Shown in pieces: positions 1 through 5,907 of a DNA stretch of 8,068 nucleotides. Source of the stretch: a bacterium (GTDB lineage: Bacteria > UBA9089). The notes below the pieces were generated by a model. It did not search any database and was not told the DNA's origin. It saw only the letters and a program-made list of their open reading frames with translations. The stretch's first letter is position 1; each line of letters begins with the position of its first letter. The translations under genes and the position numbers were made by a program. Location of the stretch: the NCBI GenBank assembly GCA_003485015.1, contig DNCN01000137.1:1-8068 (forward strand), read 5' to 3'.

Positions 1-639
1 GAATCAGGAATCCATCAAGATGGTTATCTGAAAAAGAGCACAACCTATGAGATAATGACCCCCCAGAGCATTGGGCTTAAGTCCAGTAGAATTGTATTAG
101 GAAAACTCTCTGGCCGCCACGCCCTGAAGTCCCGACTCAAGGATCTTGGTTACTCCTTAAGTGATGAGGAACTGGACAAGGCCTTCGTTAAATTCAAGAA
201 CTTGGCTGATAAGAAGAAAGAGGTCTTCGATGAAGACCTTATAGCCATCATTGAAGATGAGGTCTTCTGTATCCCCGAAGAGTTCCAACTGGAATATTTC
301 AATGTAACGACAGGCGACCAGACTATCCCCATGGCCACAGTAAGGGTAAAGAGAGGCAAAAAGATCGCTCAAGAGGCTGCCTGGGGTAATGGGCCGGTAG
401 AGGCTATTTACAATGCCATAGATAAAACTACTGGCATGAAATGCAAGCTCCTCGATTATAGCCTGAGGGCTTTGACCGTGGATCGAGATGCGGTGGGTGA
501 GGTGACTGTCCGGATCACGAGTGGTAAGAGGGAAGTCACGGGCAGGGGTATCTCAACCGATGTCATTGAGGCCTCAGCCAAGGCCTATCTCAATGGGATC
601 AACAAGATGATCTATGAGAGAAAGAGGAAGAAGAGATGA
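1..639 (+). CDS. leuA: 2-isopropylmalate synthase, C-terminal part (5' end outside window)
   Basis: LeuA condenses acetyl-CoA with 2-oxoisovalerate to give 2-isopropylmalate, the committed step of leucine synthesis in the cytoplasm. The reading frame is open from base 1, so the gene starts upstream; 212 residues are visible, and the ATG at 55 is internal. The first residues read ESGIHQDGYLKKSTTYEIM, the conserved segment following the TIM-barrel, then an IGL...GKLSGRHAL linker. From about base 270 to the end lies the LeuA allosteric (leucine-sensing) domain, with the family signature GRGISTDVIEASAKAYLNGIN near the C-terminus. The stop overlaps the leuC start (ATGA at 636-639), indicating translational coupling. 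Citramalate synthase also feeds LeuCD/LeuB and has a related C-terminal domain, but the visible motifs fit LeuA better. Confidence 0.95.
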   Translation, partial: ESGIHQDGYLKKSTTYEIMTPQSIGLKSSRIVLGKLSGRHALKSRLKDLGYSLSDEELDKAFVKFKNLADKKKEVFDEDLIAIIEDEVFCIPEEFQLEYFNVTTGDQTIPMATVRVKRGKKIAQEAAWGNGPVEAIYNAIDKTTGMKCKLLDYSLRALTVDRDAVGEVTVRITSGKREVTGRGISTDVIEASAKAYLNGINKMIYERKRKKR

Positions 640-1892
640 ACACTATTATCCAGATACTCTCGGCTCACATTGGCCGCGAGGTCACTCCGGGTGAGTTTGT
701 CGAGACTAAAGTAGAGATCATTCTGGGGAATGACATCACCTTTCCCTTGGCCATCGAAGAGTTTGAAAAGAGTAGAGCAAAGAAGATCTTCAATCCAGAC
801 CAGGTAGTAATCGTCCTCGACCACTTTACACCTAATAAGGATATCGAGAGTGCCCAGCAGTGCCGCCGCATCAGACAATTTGCCAAGGAGCACAACATAA
901 AAAACCTCTTTGAAGGAGGTTTTGGTGGAATAGAACATGCCCTCCTACCCGAAGAAGGTTTGGTTGTGCCAGGCGATATTGTCATCGGCGCCGACTCCCA
1001 CACTTGTACCTATGGTGCCTTAGGGGCATTAGGCACAGGCGTGGGTTCAACTGATATCGCCTACGCCATGATCACTGGCCAGTGTTGGTTGAGGGTACCC
1101 GAGACGATAAGGTTTATCTATTATGGAAACCTCCAGCCATGGGTGGGAGGAAAAGACCTCATCCTCTATACCATTGGCGATATCGGTGTTGATGGCGCAA
1201 ATTACAGGGCTATGGAGTTTAGTGGAGAGACCATTAGTCGGCTCCCGATGGATGAGAGGTTTACCATCTGCAATATGGCTATCGAGGCTGGTGGGAAGTG
1301 TGGTTATATTGAACCAGATGAGATAACCCTTGAGTATATCAATCAGCGGACTAAACGGTCCCATAAGGTCTATAAGAGTAACCCCGAGACTTCCTACATA
1401 GATACCCGCGAATATAATGTCTCAAAGATTGAACCTCAGGTAGCCCTACCTCATCTTCCTTCAAATACCGTGGGGGTGAGCACGCTTCAACCAATAGAGA
1501 TAGACCAAGCGGTTATTGGAAGTTGCACTAATGGATGGCTCAAGGATTTGAGGGTAGCAGCCTCAATCTTAAAAGGGAGGAAGGTCCATAAGGAGGTGCG
1601 CCTGATCGTCATTCCGGCCACTCAGAGGATCTACCGAGAGGCACTTAAGGAAGGCCTGATTGAGGTCTTTATTGAGGCTGGTGCGGTTGTCTCTCCGCCT
1701 ACCTGTGGGCCGTGCCTTGGTGGACACATGGGGGTCTTGGCTGAGGGAGAGAGGGCGATCGCTACCACTAATCGGAATTTTATCGGCAGAATGGGCCACC
1801 CAAAGTCAGAGGTCTATTTAGCTAACCCAGCGGTGACTGCGGCTTCAGCCATCTTGGGCAGGATCGCTAGTCCCCAAGAGGTGGCAGTATGA
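636..1892 (+). CDS. leuC: 3-isopropylmalate dehydratase large subunit
   Basis: The large subunit of isopropylmalate isomerase, an aconitase-family enzyme that interconverts 2- and 3-isopropylmalate using a [4Fe-4S] cluster, with LeuD as partner. The protein is 418 residues, the length of the compact LeuC/HacA type rather than the roughly 465-residue E. coli type. The three cluster ligands are visible: C297 in IGSCTNG, and C357 and C360 in PPTCGPCLGGHMG. The active-site segment GADSHTCTYGALG lies at 118-130. The ATG is taken at 636, within the leuA stop, with a purine-rich GAGGAAG about 8 bases upstream. It overlaps leuD by ATGA, so the two subunits should be made in balance. Homoaconitase large subunits are close relatives; the leu context decides the call. 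Confidence 0.95.
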   Translation: MNTIIQILSAHIGREVTPGEFVETKVEIILGNDITFPLAIEEFEKSRAKKIFNPDQVVIVLDHFTPNKDIESAQQCRRIRQFAKEHNIKNLFEGGFGGIEHALLPEEGLVVPGDIVIGADSHTCTYGALGALGTGVGSTDIAYAMITGQCWLRVPETIRFIYYGNLQPWVGGKDLILYTIGDIGVDGANYRAMEFSGETISRLPMDERFTICNMAIEAGGKCGYIEPDEITLEYINQRTKRSHKVYKSNPETSYIDTREYNVSKIEPQVALPHLPSNTVGVSTLQPIEIDQAVIGSCTNGWLKDLRVAASILKGRKVHKEVRLIVIPATQRIYREALKEGLIEVFIEAGAVVSPPTCGPCLGGHMGVLAEGERAIATTNRNFIGRMGHPKSEVYLANPAVTAASAILGRIASPQEVAV

Positions 1893-2377
1893 AGATTAGA
1901 GGCAGAGTCTACCGATTTGGCGACAATGTTAATACCGACGAGATCATCCCAGCCAGATTCTTGACTAAGTCGAACCCAGAAGAACTGGCTGCTCATTGTT
2001 TCGAGGATATTGCCCCAGGGTTCTCCCAGAAGATCCAGCCAGGAGACATTATCGTGGCTGGTACAAACTTTGGCTGTGGCTCAAGCCGGGAACATGCACC
2101 CTTAGCTATAAAGCATTCTGGTATCGCCGCAGTAGCAGCCAGCTCTTTCGCCCGGATATTCTATCGTAATGCGATCAACATCGGCCTTCCTCTTTTAGAG
2201 ATCCGAGATGTCGAGATGATAGAAGAAGGGGACGAACTCGAGATCGAGACCGAAACGGGAAGGGTATTCAATCTGACGAGGAATGAGGAATACTCCACCC
2301 AACCCCTTCCCGAATTTATCGAGAAGATAGTTAAGCTTGGTGGACTAATAAGGTATGCCGACTCAAAGATAAAATAG
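1889..2377 (+). CDS. leuD: 3-isopropylmalate dehydratase small subunit
   Basis: The small, swivelling-domain subunit that completes the LeuC active site. At 162 residues it matches the short LeuD type that pairs with compact LeuC. Visible motifs are NVNTDEIIPAR (13-23) and FGCGSSREHAP (61-71), the substrate-binding loop of the aconitase swivel domain, followed by SSFARIFYRNAINIGLP. The flexible loop after IPAR reads FLTK at 24-27. In archaeal homoaconitase small subunits the equivalent loop is YLRT, whose Arg contacts the longer substrate; here that position is Thr, which argues for isopropylmalate rather than homoaconitate. The start ATG overlaps the leuC stop. A 39-base gap separates it from the next gene. 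Confidence 0.94.
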   Translation: MKIRGRVYRFGDNVNTDEIIPARFLTKSNPEELAAHCFEDIAPGFSQKIQPGDIIVAGTNFGCGSSREHAPLAIKHSGIAAVAASSFARIFYRNAINIGLPLLEIRDVEMIEEGDELEIETETGRVFNLTRNEEYSTQPLPEFIEKIVKLGGLIRYADSKIK

Positions 2378-2402
2378 AGCCAAAAAGAACCTAATAGAAG
2401 AG

Positions 2403-2409
2403 AAAGGAG
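2403..2409 (+). promoter_or_regulatory. ribosome binding site of leuB
   Basis: AAAGGAG lies 7 bases before the ATG at 2417 and fixes that start. It sits in the short leuD-leuB gap, where I see no promoter or terminator, so leuB is probably read from the leu operon transcript. Confidence 0.8.
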
Positions 2410-2416
2410 CCTTTTT

Positions 2417-3469
2417 ATGTATAAGATTGCTGTTATTCCCGGAGATGGGGTTGGTCCAGAGGTGATCGCCGAAGGGGTAAAGGCCGTCCGGCGGGTGGGC
2501 GAACTTACCAATACCAATTATGAATTCATCGAGTACAACCTGGGCGGGGAATATTATCTTGAGACAGGAGAGGTTCTTCCTGAGAGTATCCTAAAAGAGC
2601 TCAAAGAAATGGATGCCATCTACCTTGGGGCCATTGGCCATCCTGAGGTTAAACCCGGTATCTTGGAGAGAGGGCTTCTGCTCCGGATAAGATTTGAACT
2701 AGATCAGTACATCAACCTCAGACCGATTAAGCTCTACCCTGGGGTCTACACGCCCATCAAGGATAAGGGGCCCGAAGAGATAGACTTTATAGTAGTGCGT
2801 GAGAATACTGAGGGTTTATATGCTGGTATCGGAGGCTCCTTGAAGAGGGGAACCCCGGATGAGGTGGCCATGCAAGAGATGGTCTATACTCGGAAAGGGA
2901 CGGAACGGTGCATTAGATATGCCTATGGATTGGCCCAAAAGAGGAGGAAGAGACTCACCTTAGTCGATAAATCGAATGTGCTCACTTATGGACATGACCT
3001 CTGGCAACGTGTCTTCAGAGAAGTGGGCGAGGAATATCCAGAGATAACCCAAGATCATGCCTACATCGATGCCACCTGTATGTGGATGGTCAAGAATCCC
3101 GAGTGGTTCGACGTGATCGTTACCTGCAACATGTTTGGAGATATTATCACTGATCTTGGGGCCATCATTCAAGGCGGGATGGGTCTTGCTGCTGGAGGCA
3201 ACCTGAACCCTGAGGGTGTATCAATGTTTGAGCCCATCCATGGTTCAGCACCCAAGTATGCCGGCCAAGGGAAGATCAACCCTTTAGCAAGTATCTTAGC
3301 TGGAGGGATGATGCTGGAGCACCTGGGCGAGAAAAGAGGTGCGGACCTGATCGAAGAGGCAGTAATGAAGGCCCTGGCTTCTGCTCGAATAAAGGGTCTT
3401 GGGGCAGGTCAGATGGGGCTTTCCACCCAGGAGGTGGGGGACCTAATAGTAGGATTCATTGGATCTTAA
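2417..3469 (+). CDS. leuB: 3-isopropylmalate dehydrogenase (isocitrate/isopropylmalate dehydrogenase family)
   Basis: A beta-decarboxylating dehydrogenase of 350 residues, expected to oxidise 3-isopropylmalate to 2-oxoisocaproate in the cytoplasm. The family residues are all visible: R92 and R102 (IRFELDQYINLRP), R128 and Y135 (VVRENTEGLYAG), K185 (VDKSNVL), D218 (YIDATCMW), and D242 and D246 (NMFGDIITDLGA). A GLLL stretch (86-89) replaces the Ser and Asn that bind isocitrate in E. coli isocitrate dehydrogenase, favouring a hydrophobic substrate. The nucleotide loop HGSAPKYAGQGKINP has K280, Y281 and I287, resembling NADP-dependent isocitrate dehydrogenase instead of the Asp-Ile of classical NAD-dependent LeuB, so cofactor use is uncertain. 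The place after leuCD supports LeuB. An isocitrate or homoisocitrate dehydrogenase role is less likely but cannot be excluded by eye. Confidence 0.88.
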   Translation: MYKIAVIPGDGVGPEVIAEGVKAVRRVGELTNTNYEFIEYNLGGEYYLETGEVLPESILKELKEMDAIYLGAIGHPEVKPGILERGLLLRIRFELDQYINLRPIKLYPGVYTPIKDKGPEEIDFIVVRENTEGLYAGIGGSLKRGTPDEVAMQEMVYTRKGTERCIRYAYGLAQKRRKRLTLVDKSNVLTYGHDLWQRVFREVGEEYPEITQDHAYIDATCMWMVKNPEWFDVIVTCNMFGDIITDLGAIIQGGMGLAAGGNLNPEGVSMFEPIHGSAPKYAGQGKINPLASILAGGMMLEHLGEKRGADLIEEAVMKALASARIKGLGAGQMGLSTQEVGDLIVGFIGS

Positions 3470-3521
3470 GACTTTATGAGTATGGAGCAATAACCTACTG
3501 TTACCTATTTAGTTTAGTTTT

Positions 3522-3529
3522 GGGGAGGG
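3522..3529 (+). promoter_or_regulatory. ribosome binding site of asd
   Basis: GGGGAGGG lies 6 bases before the GTG at 3536 and supports that non-ATG start. The 66-base gap after leuB shows no clear terminator or promoter, so read-through from the leu genes is plausible. Confidence 0.7.
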
Positions 3530-3535
3530 AATACC

Positions 3536-4540
3536 GTGAAGGGATATAACGTTGCCGTAGTTGGTGCTACCGGTGCGGTAGGTACCAAGATGATCGAAAC
3601 CTTGGAGGCTAGAAAATTCCCTGTAGCTCAGCTTCGAGCCTTGGCCAGCGAGCGTTCTAAAGGAAAGGCCTTGAGGGTTAGAGGTGATCTTCTGGCAGTG
3701 GAGGAGCTTAAGGCCGATTCTTTTAAGGGGATAGAGATAGCCCTCTTTTCGGCTGGTGCCAAGATAAGCCGGAAATTTGCCCCTTTAGCGGTAAAGGCAG
3801 GGGCAATTGTGGTCGATAATAGTAGTGCCTTCAGAATGGAGAAAGATGTCCCTCTGATAGTGCCCGAGGTCAACCGTTATGCCCTCAAAGACCATAGAGG
3901 GATCATTGCCAATCCTAACTGTTCCACTATTCAGATGGTTCTTGTCCTTGGCCCTCTTCATCAGAGGGCCAAGATAAAGAGGGTTGTGGTTACTACCTAT
4001 CAGTCGGTCTCGGGAACAGGGCTTCTGGCGATGGTGGAATTGCGCGAACAGAGCTTGGCCACCTTAGAGGATCGAGAGATAAAAAAGAAAGTTTATCCCT
4101 ATGAGATTGCCTTCAATCTTTTGCCCCATATCGGCGAGTTCTTGAGCAACGGCTATACCCAGGAAGAGATGAAGATGATCAACGAGACCAGAAAGATATT
4201 GGGGGATGAGGGGATAAACGTAACCGCTACCACGGTTCGGGTGCCGATCTTTATTGGCCATTCAGAGGCAGTAAATATAGAACTTGAAGAGGAGTTGACG
4301 CCAAAAGAGGCGAGGGAGATACTAGGAGAGGCACCAGGGGTGATAGTCATGGATGATCCAGACAGGAATCTCTACCCCTACCCAAGAATGGCAGCAGGCA
4401 AAGATGAGGTCTTTGTTGGCCGGATCAGAAAGGATAGCACCGTCCCCCACGGACTTGACCTATTCATTGTGGCCGATAACCTTCGCAAGGGCGCAGCCCT
4501 AAATGCGATCCAGATTGCTGAAGAATTGATTAAAGAGTAA
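3536..4540 (+). CDS. asd: aspartate-semialdehyde dehydrogenase
   Basis: Reduces aspartyl-4-phosphate to aspartate-4-semialdehyde with NADPH, the branch point to lysine/diaminopimelate, threonine, methionine and isoleucine. The 334 residues match the usual length. Near the N-terminus is the nucleotide-binding VGATGAVG (9-16). The catalytic Cys is C129 in NPNCST, with Q156 in YQSVSGTG, and substrate-binding R235 and general-base H242 in VRVPIFIGHSEAVNIE. This VRVP/GHSE pattern is that of the Gram-positive, archaeal-like and deltaproteobacterial branch rather than the enterobacterial one. The start is a GTG backed by a strong Shine-Dalgarno. It follows the leu genes on the same strand, probably as part of one amino-acid transcription unit, and supplies diaminopimelate for the cell wall. 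Confidence 0.95.
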   Translation: MKGYNVAVVGATGAVGTKMIETLEARKFPVAQLRALASERSKGKALRVRGDLLAVEELKADSFKGIEIALFSAGAKISRKFAPLAVKAGAIVVDNSSAFRMEKDVPLIVPEVNRYALKDHRGIIANPNCSTIQMVLVLGPLHQRAKIKRVVVTTYQSVSGTGLLAMVELREQSLATLEDREIKKKVYPYEIAFNLLPHIGEFLSNGYTQEEMKMINETRKILGDEGINVTATTVRVPIFIGHSEAVNIELEEELTPKEAREILGEAPGVIVMDDPDRNLYPYPRMAAGKDEVFVGRIRKDSTVPHGLDLFIVADNLRKGAALNAIQIAEELIKE

Positions 4541-4600
4541 TCTTAAAGGGAATACTTAACACCAGCTATATTGTTAGTTACTAAGATGAGGAAGAGATAG

Positions 4601-5083
4601 ATGTCTGTTTCCACAGTAGGATCTACCTCAATCTATAAAAAGGACAAGATACAACAGAAGATAATCTCCTCCCAAGAGAGCGAGTCTTTTAAGAAGATAT
4701 TGACGGAGATACGGAGACGGATCTCACCTATCCGGGTTAGGCATATATTGGTCAAGGCCAGAGAAGAGGCTGAAGAGATAAAGAGGCAATTGGATCAAGG
4801 GGGTGACTTTGCCCAGCTTGCCCATAAACACTCAGCCTGTCCTAGCGGCCGAAAGGGAGGAGACCTAGGTTACTTTGGTCCGGGCCAGATGGTCAAGCCC
4901 TTTGAAGATGCAAGCTTTGCCCTCGACTATCCGGGCGAGATAAGTGGTATTACCCAGACCAATTTTGGTTATCACCTCATCAAATTAGAGCACAGGGTAG
5001 CCCTTCCTAATATTCTGAAGAAGAGGTGGATGTTCTTTCCCGGATTCAGAAAACAGTTTCTGAAGATTCTCAACGGTCACTAA
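4601..5083 (+). CDS. parvulin-type peptidyl-prolyl cis-trans isomerase, small and probably cytoplasmic
   Basis: A 160-residue protein whose residues 45-132 are a complete parvulin (PpiC) domain that would speed prolyl bond isomerisation in folding proteins. All five active-site positions of E. coli parvulin Par10 have counterparts: H48 (RVRHILV), C80 (HSACPSG), M97 and F101 (GQMVKPF), and H125 (FGYHLIKL), with the GGDLGYF turn at 87-92. The N-terminal 44 residues are polar, with no signal peptide or membrane segment, unlike PrsA or SurA, so it should stay in the cytoplasm. The C-terminal 28 residues are basic and aromatic. The codon before the ATG is TAG, so no earlier start in frame is possible; the Shine-Dalgarno is weak (GAGGAAG). 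It begins 60 bases after asd on the same strand. The substrate is unknown. Confidence 0.9.
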   Translation: MSVSTVGSTSIYKKDKIQQKIISSQESESFKKILTEIRRRISPIRVRHILVKAREEAEEIKRQLDQGGDFAQLAHKHSACPSGRKGGDLGYFGPGQMVKPFEDASFALDYPGEISGITQTNFGYHLIKLEHRVALPNILKKRWMFFPGFRKQFLKILNGH

Positions 5084-5114
5084 GAACTGCAATAATAACT
5101 GGCCCGAGCGGACC

Positions 5115-5128
5115 GTCTTTGCAAAGAC
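5115..5128. repeat. 14-base perfect palindrome
   Basis: GTCTTTGCAAAGAC reads the same on both strands. It lies 32 bases after the ppiC-like stop. It has no following T-run, so it is not a terminator; a dimeric protein-binding site is possible but unproven. Confidence 0.55.
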
Positions 5129-5140
5129 TTCCTACCTAAT

Positions 5141-5170
5141 ATTGAGCTTCCCGACCGAGGTATCCTCAAT
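5141..5170. repeat. imperfect hairpin, ATTGAG/CTCAAT
   Basis: Six-base arms enclose 18 bases in which a CC and a GG could also pair. No T-run follows on either strand, so I do not call it a terminator. Confidence 0.3.
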
Positions 5171-5301
5171 GGCCTAAGTCACCTTCCACCCAATAGAAAA
5201 ATCATACGAACAATCAAAGGATACCAAAATATAACTAATATAGTTGTCTCTATAAGTTTTTTATACTCAATGGTTTAGAAATTAAATGTCCTCCGATCGT
5301 C

Positions 5302-5345
5302 TGTGAATAACTGCCTGTGGATAGTGTGGATAACTCTGTTGATAA
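5302..5345 (-). promoter_or_regulatory. cluster of four DnaA boxes, candidate replication-origin element
   Basis: Four 9-mers match the reverse complement of the DnaA box TTATCCACA: TGTGAATAA (5302-5310, one mismatch), TGTGGATAG (5316-5324, one mismatch), TGTGGATAA (5325-5333, perfect) and TGTTGATAA (5337-5345, one mismatch). All point the same way, with start-to-start spacings of 14, 9 and 12 bases. Degenerate relatives follow at 5345-5353 and near 5370. AT-rich sequence lies on both sides, as expected for unwinding. It could be an oriC, a DnaA-regulated site or a DnaA-titration site. No dnaA, dnaN, parAB or rpmH gene is in the window. Confidence 0.6.
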
Positions 5346-5382
5346 TTTGATAAGTTTGGACTTATCCCTGTGGGTATCTCAG

Positions 5383-5488
5383 CCCGAGAAGGTGGAACTT
5401 GCAAAGGGAAATTTGATTGTAAAAAACACTCTTTTATCTCCCTAAAGCAAGGCTCTTGCAAGTTTTTTTAGAAAAAACCCCTTCTCGG
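5383..5488 (+). ncRNA. candidate structured RNA: three nested perfect inverted repeats
   Basis: Three stems nest inside one another: CCGAGAAGG (5384-5392) with CCTTCTCGG (5480-5488), AACTTGCAA (5396-5404) with TTGCAAGTT (5456-5464), and AGGGA (5405-5409) with TCCCT (5439-5443). The bulges lie on the 3' side (5444-5455 and 5465-5479). A competing hairpin, GCAAG-GCT-CTTGC (5447-5459), shares the 3' arm of the second stem. Most of the structure is equally possible on either strand; the T-run favours +. I do not recognise a known RNA family. It could be a small RNA, an attenuator, or DNA-level structure linked to the DnaA boxes 40 bases upstream. Confidence 0.45.
5447..5469 (+). terminator. possible intrinsic terminator inside the nested structure
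   Basis: GCAAG and CTTGC form a 5-base stem with a 3-base loop, and seven T residues follow at 5463-5469. The stem is short and separated from the T-run by AAG. The longer alternative stem 5396-5404/5456-5464 places T residues directly after it. Either form could end transcripts entering from the upstream operon, but neither is a strong textbook case. Confidence 0.35.
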
Positions 5489-5588
5489 TAGTTAAAGAGG
5501 AATAAAAACGGCCTTTTCCAGGGTTCTTCAATCTTTAAAGAGACTACTTCTTTTATATCTACAGCCGGTCGTTTCTATTTTTTGGAAG

Positions 5589-5603
5589 GACTAACGCTTA
5601 GTC
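5589..5603. repeat. small perfect hairpin GACTAA-CGC-TTAGTC
   Basis: Six paired bases around a three-base loop in the AT-rich stretch between the nested repeats and the promoter. No function is assigned. Confidence 0.35.
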
Positions 5604-5735
5604 TCATAGCAGGAGAATTTCTATTAAAGATATTAAAAGACATTATTATTGAAGGACTTATAGCGGAACTTAAGACCGAAAGGCTCAATTTCGCAGAGCT
5701 CTTTTGTCTTATGCGTTTTTACTTCTAAATTTTTG

Positions 5736-5764
5736 TTGACAAAAAACTTACCACATGCTAAAAT
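5736..5764 (+). promoter_or_regulatory. sigma70-type promoter of the OmpA-domain gene
   Basis: A perfect -35 TTGACA (5736-5741), a 17-base spacer and -10 TAAAAT (5759-5764, five of six consensus bases) give near-optimal housekeeping-sigma architecture. Transcription should begin near 5771, leaving a leader of about 137 bases before the GTG at 5908. This makes the envelope gene independent of the upstream amino-acid genes and probably well expressed. Confidence 0.8.
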
Positions 5765-5819
5765 TAGTGAAAAATATCATTGCTTGCTTTAGTAGTTAGT
5801 AGATGGTATAAATAATTCT

Positions 5820-5886
5820 CTAGAATTGTCAAGCGAAGGGTATTCAATTCGGTGAGCAATTGAGACATTATTATGTGCAATTCTAG
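5820..5886 (+). promoter_or_regulatory. leader inverted repeats upstream of the Shine-Dalgarno
   Basis: CTAGAATTG (5820-5828) pairs perfectly with CAATTCTAG (5878-5886). Inside lies a second pair, TCAATT (5844-5849) with AATTGA (5858-5863), around an 8-base loop. In RNA this makes a branched leader ending 7 bases before the Shine-Dalgarno, leaving that site free. As DNA, the arms could also be paired operator half-sites downstream of the promoter. Confidence 0.45.
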
Positions 5887-5893
5887 TGAAATG

Positions 5894-5902
5894 AAAGGAG
5901 GT
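5894..5902 (+). promoter_or_regulatory. full-length Shine-Dalgarno deciding a GTG start
   Basis: AAAGGAGGT, an essentially complete match to the anti-Shine-Dalgarno, lies 5 bases before the GTG at 5908. A TGA in the same frame at 5887-5889 excludes any start further upstream. Confidence 0.85.
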
Positions 5903-5907
5903 TAGGC

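Larger units (their letters stand above)
5084..5907. other. long non-coding, AT-rich, structure-dense intergenic region
   Basis: This 824-base stretch contains no convincing gene on either strand. From left to right it holds a perfect palindrome (5115-5128), a hairpin ATTGAG/CTCAAT (5141-5170), a DnaA-box cluster (5302-5345), nested inverted repeats with a T-run (5383-5488), a 6-base stem with 3-base loop (GACTAA-CGC-TTAGTC, 5589-5603), a sigma70 promoter (5736-5764) and a leader with inverted repeats (5820-5886). Two stop-free stretches, 5099-5278 and 5492-5725, lack usable starts and are probably chance. The content suggests an origin or regulatory locus rather than a decayed gene. Confidence 0.75.

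Noticed and set aside
612..1364. Minus-strand open frames opposite leuC, and similar ones opposite other genes
   Set aside because: They are shadows of well-identified + strand genes, have no recognisable domains and arise from codon bias.
3470..3535. Possible promoter or small operator (TAAC...GTTA) before asd
   Set aside because: No credible -35/-10 pair; the inverted repeat is only 4 bases.
5383..5488. 6S RNA (ssrS) as identity of the nested structure
   Set aside because: The long bulged hairpin is reminiscent, but at about 106 bases it is shorter than usual 6S RNA and I find no family sequence motif.
5790..5802. TAGTAGTTAGTAG, resembling DnaA-trio repeats of origin unwinding elements
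   Set aside because: DnaA-trios lie directly beside DnaA boxes; this run is about 450 bases away and inside the leader of the OmpA-domain gene. Similarity on so short a repeat is weak.
5084..5907. tRNA, CRISPR array, insertion sequence or attachment site in the large gap
   Set aside because: No cloverleaf, no regularly spaced repeats, no transposase fragment with terminal repeats, and no duplicated target site could be found.
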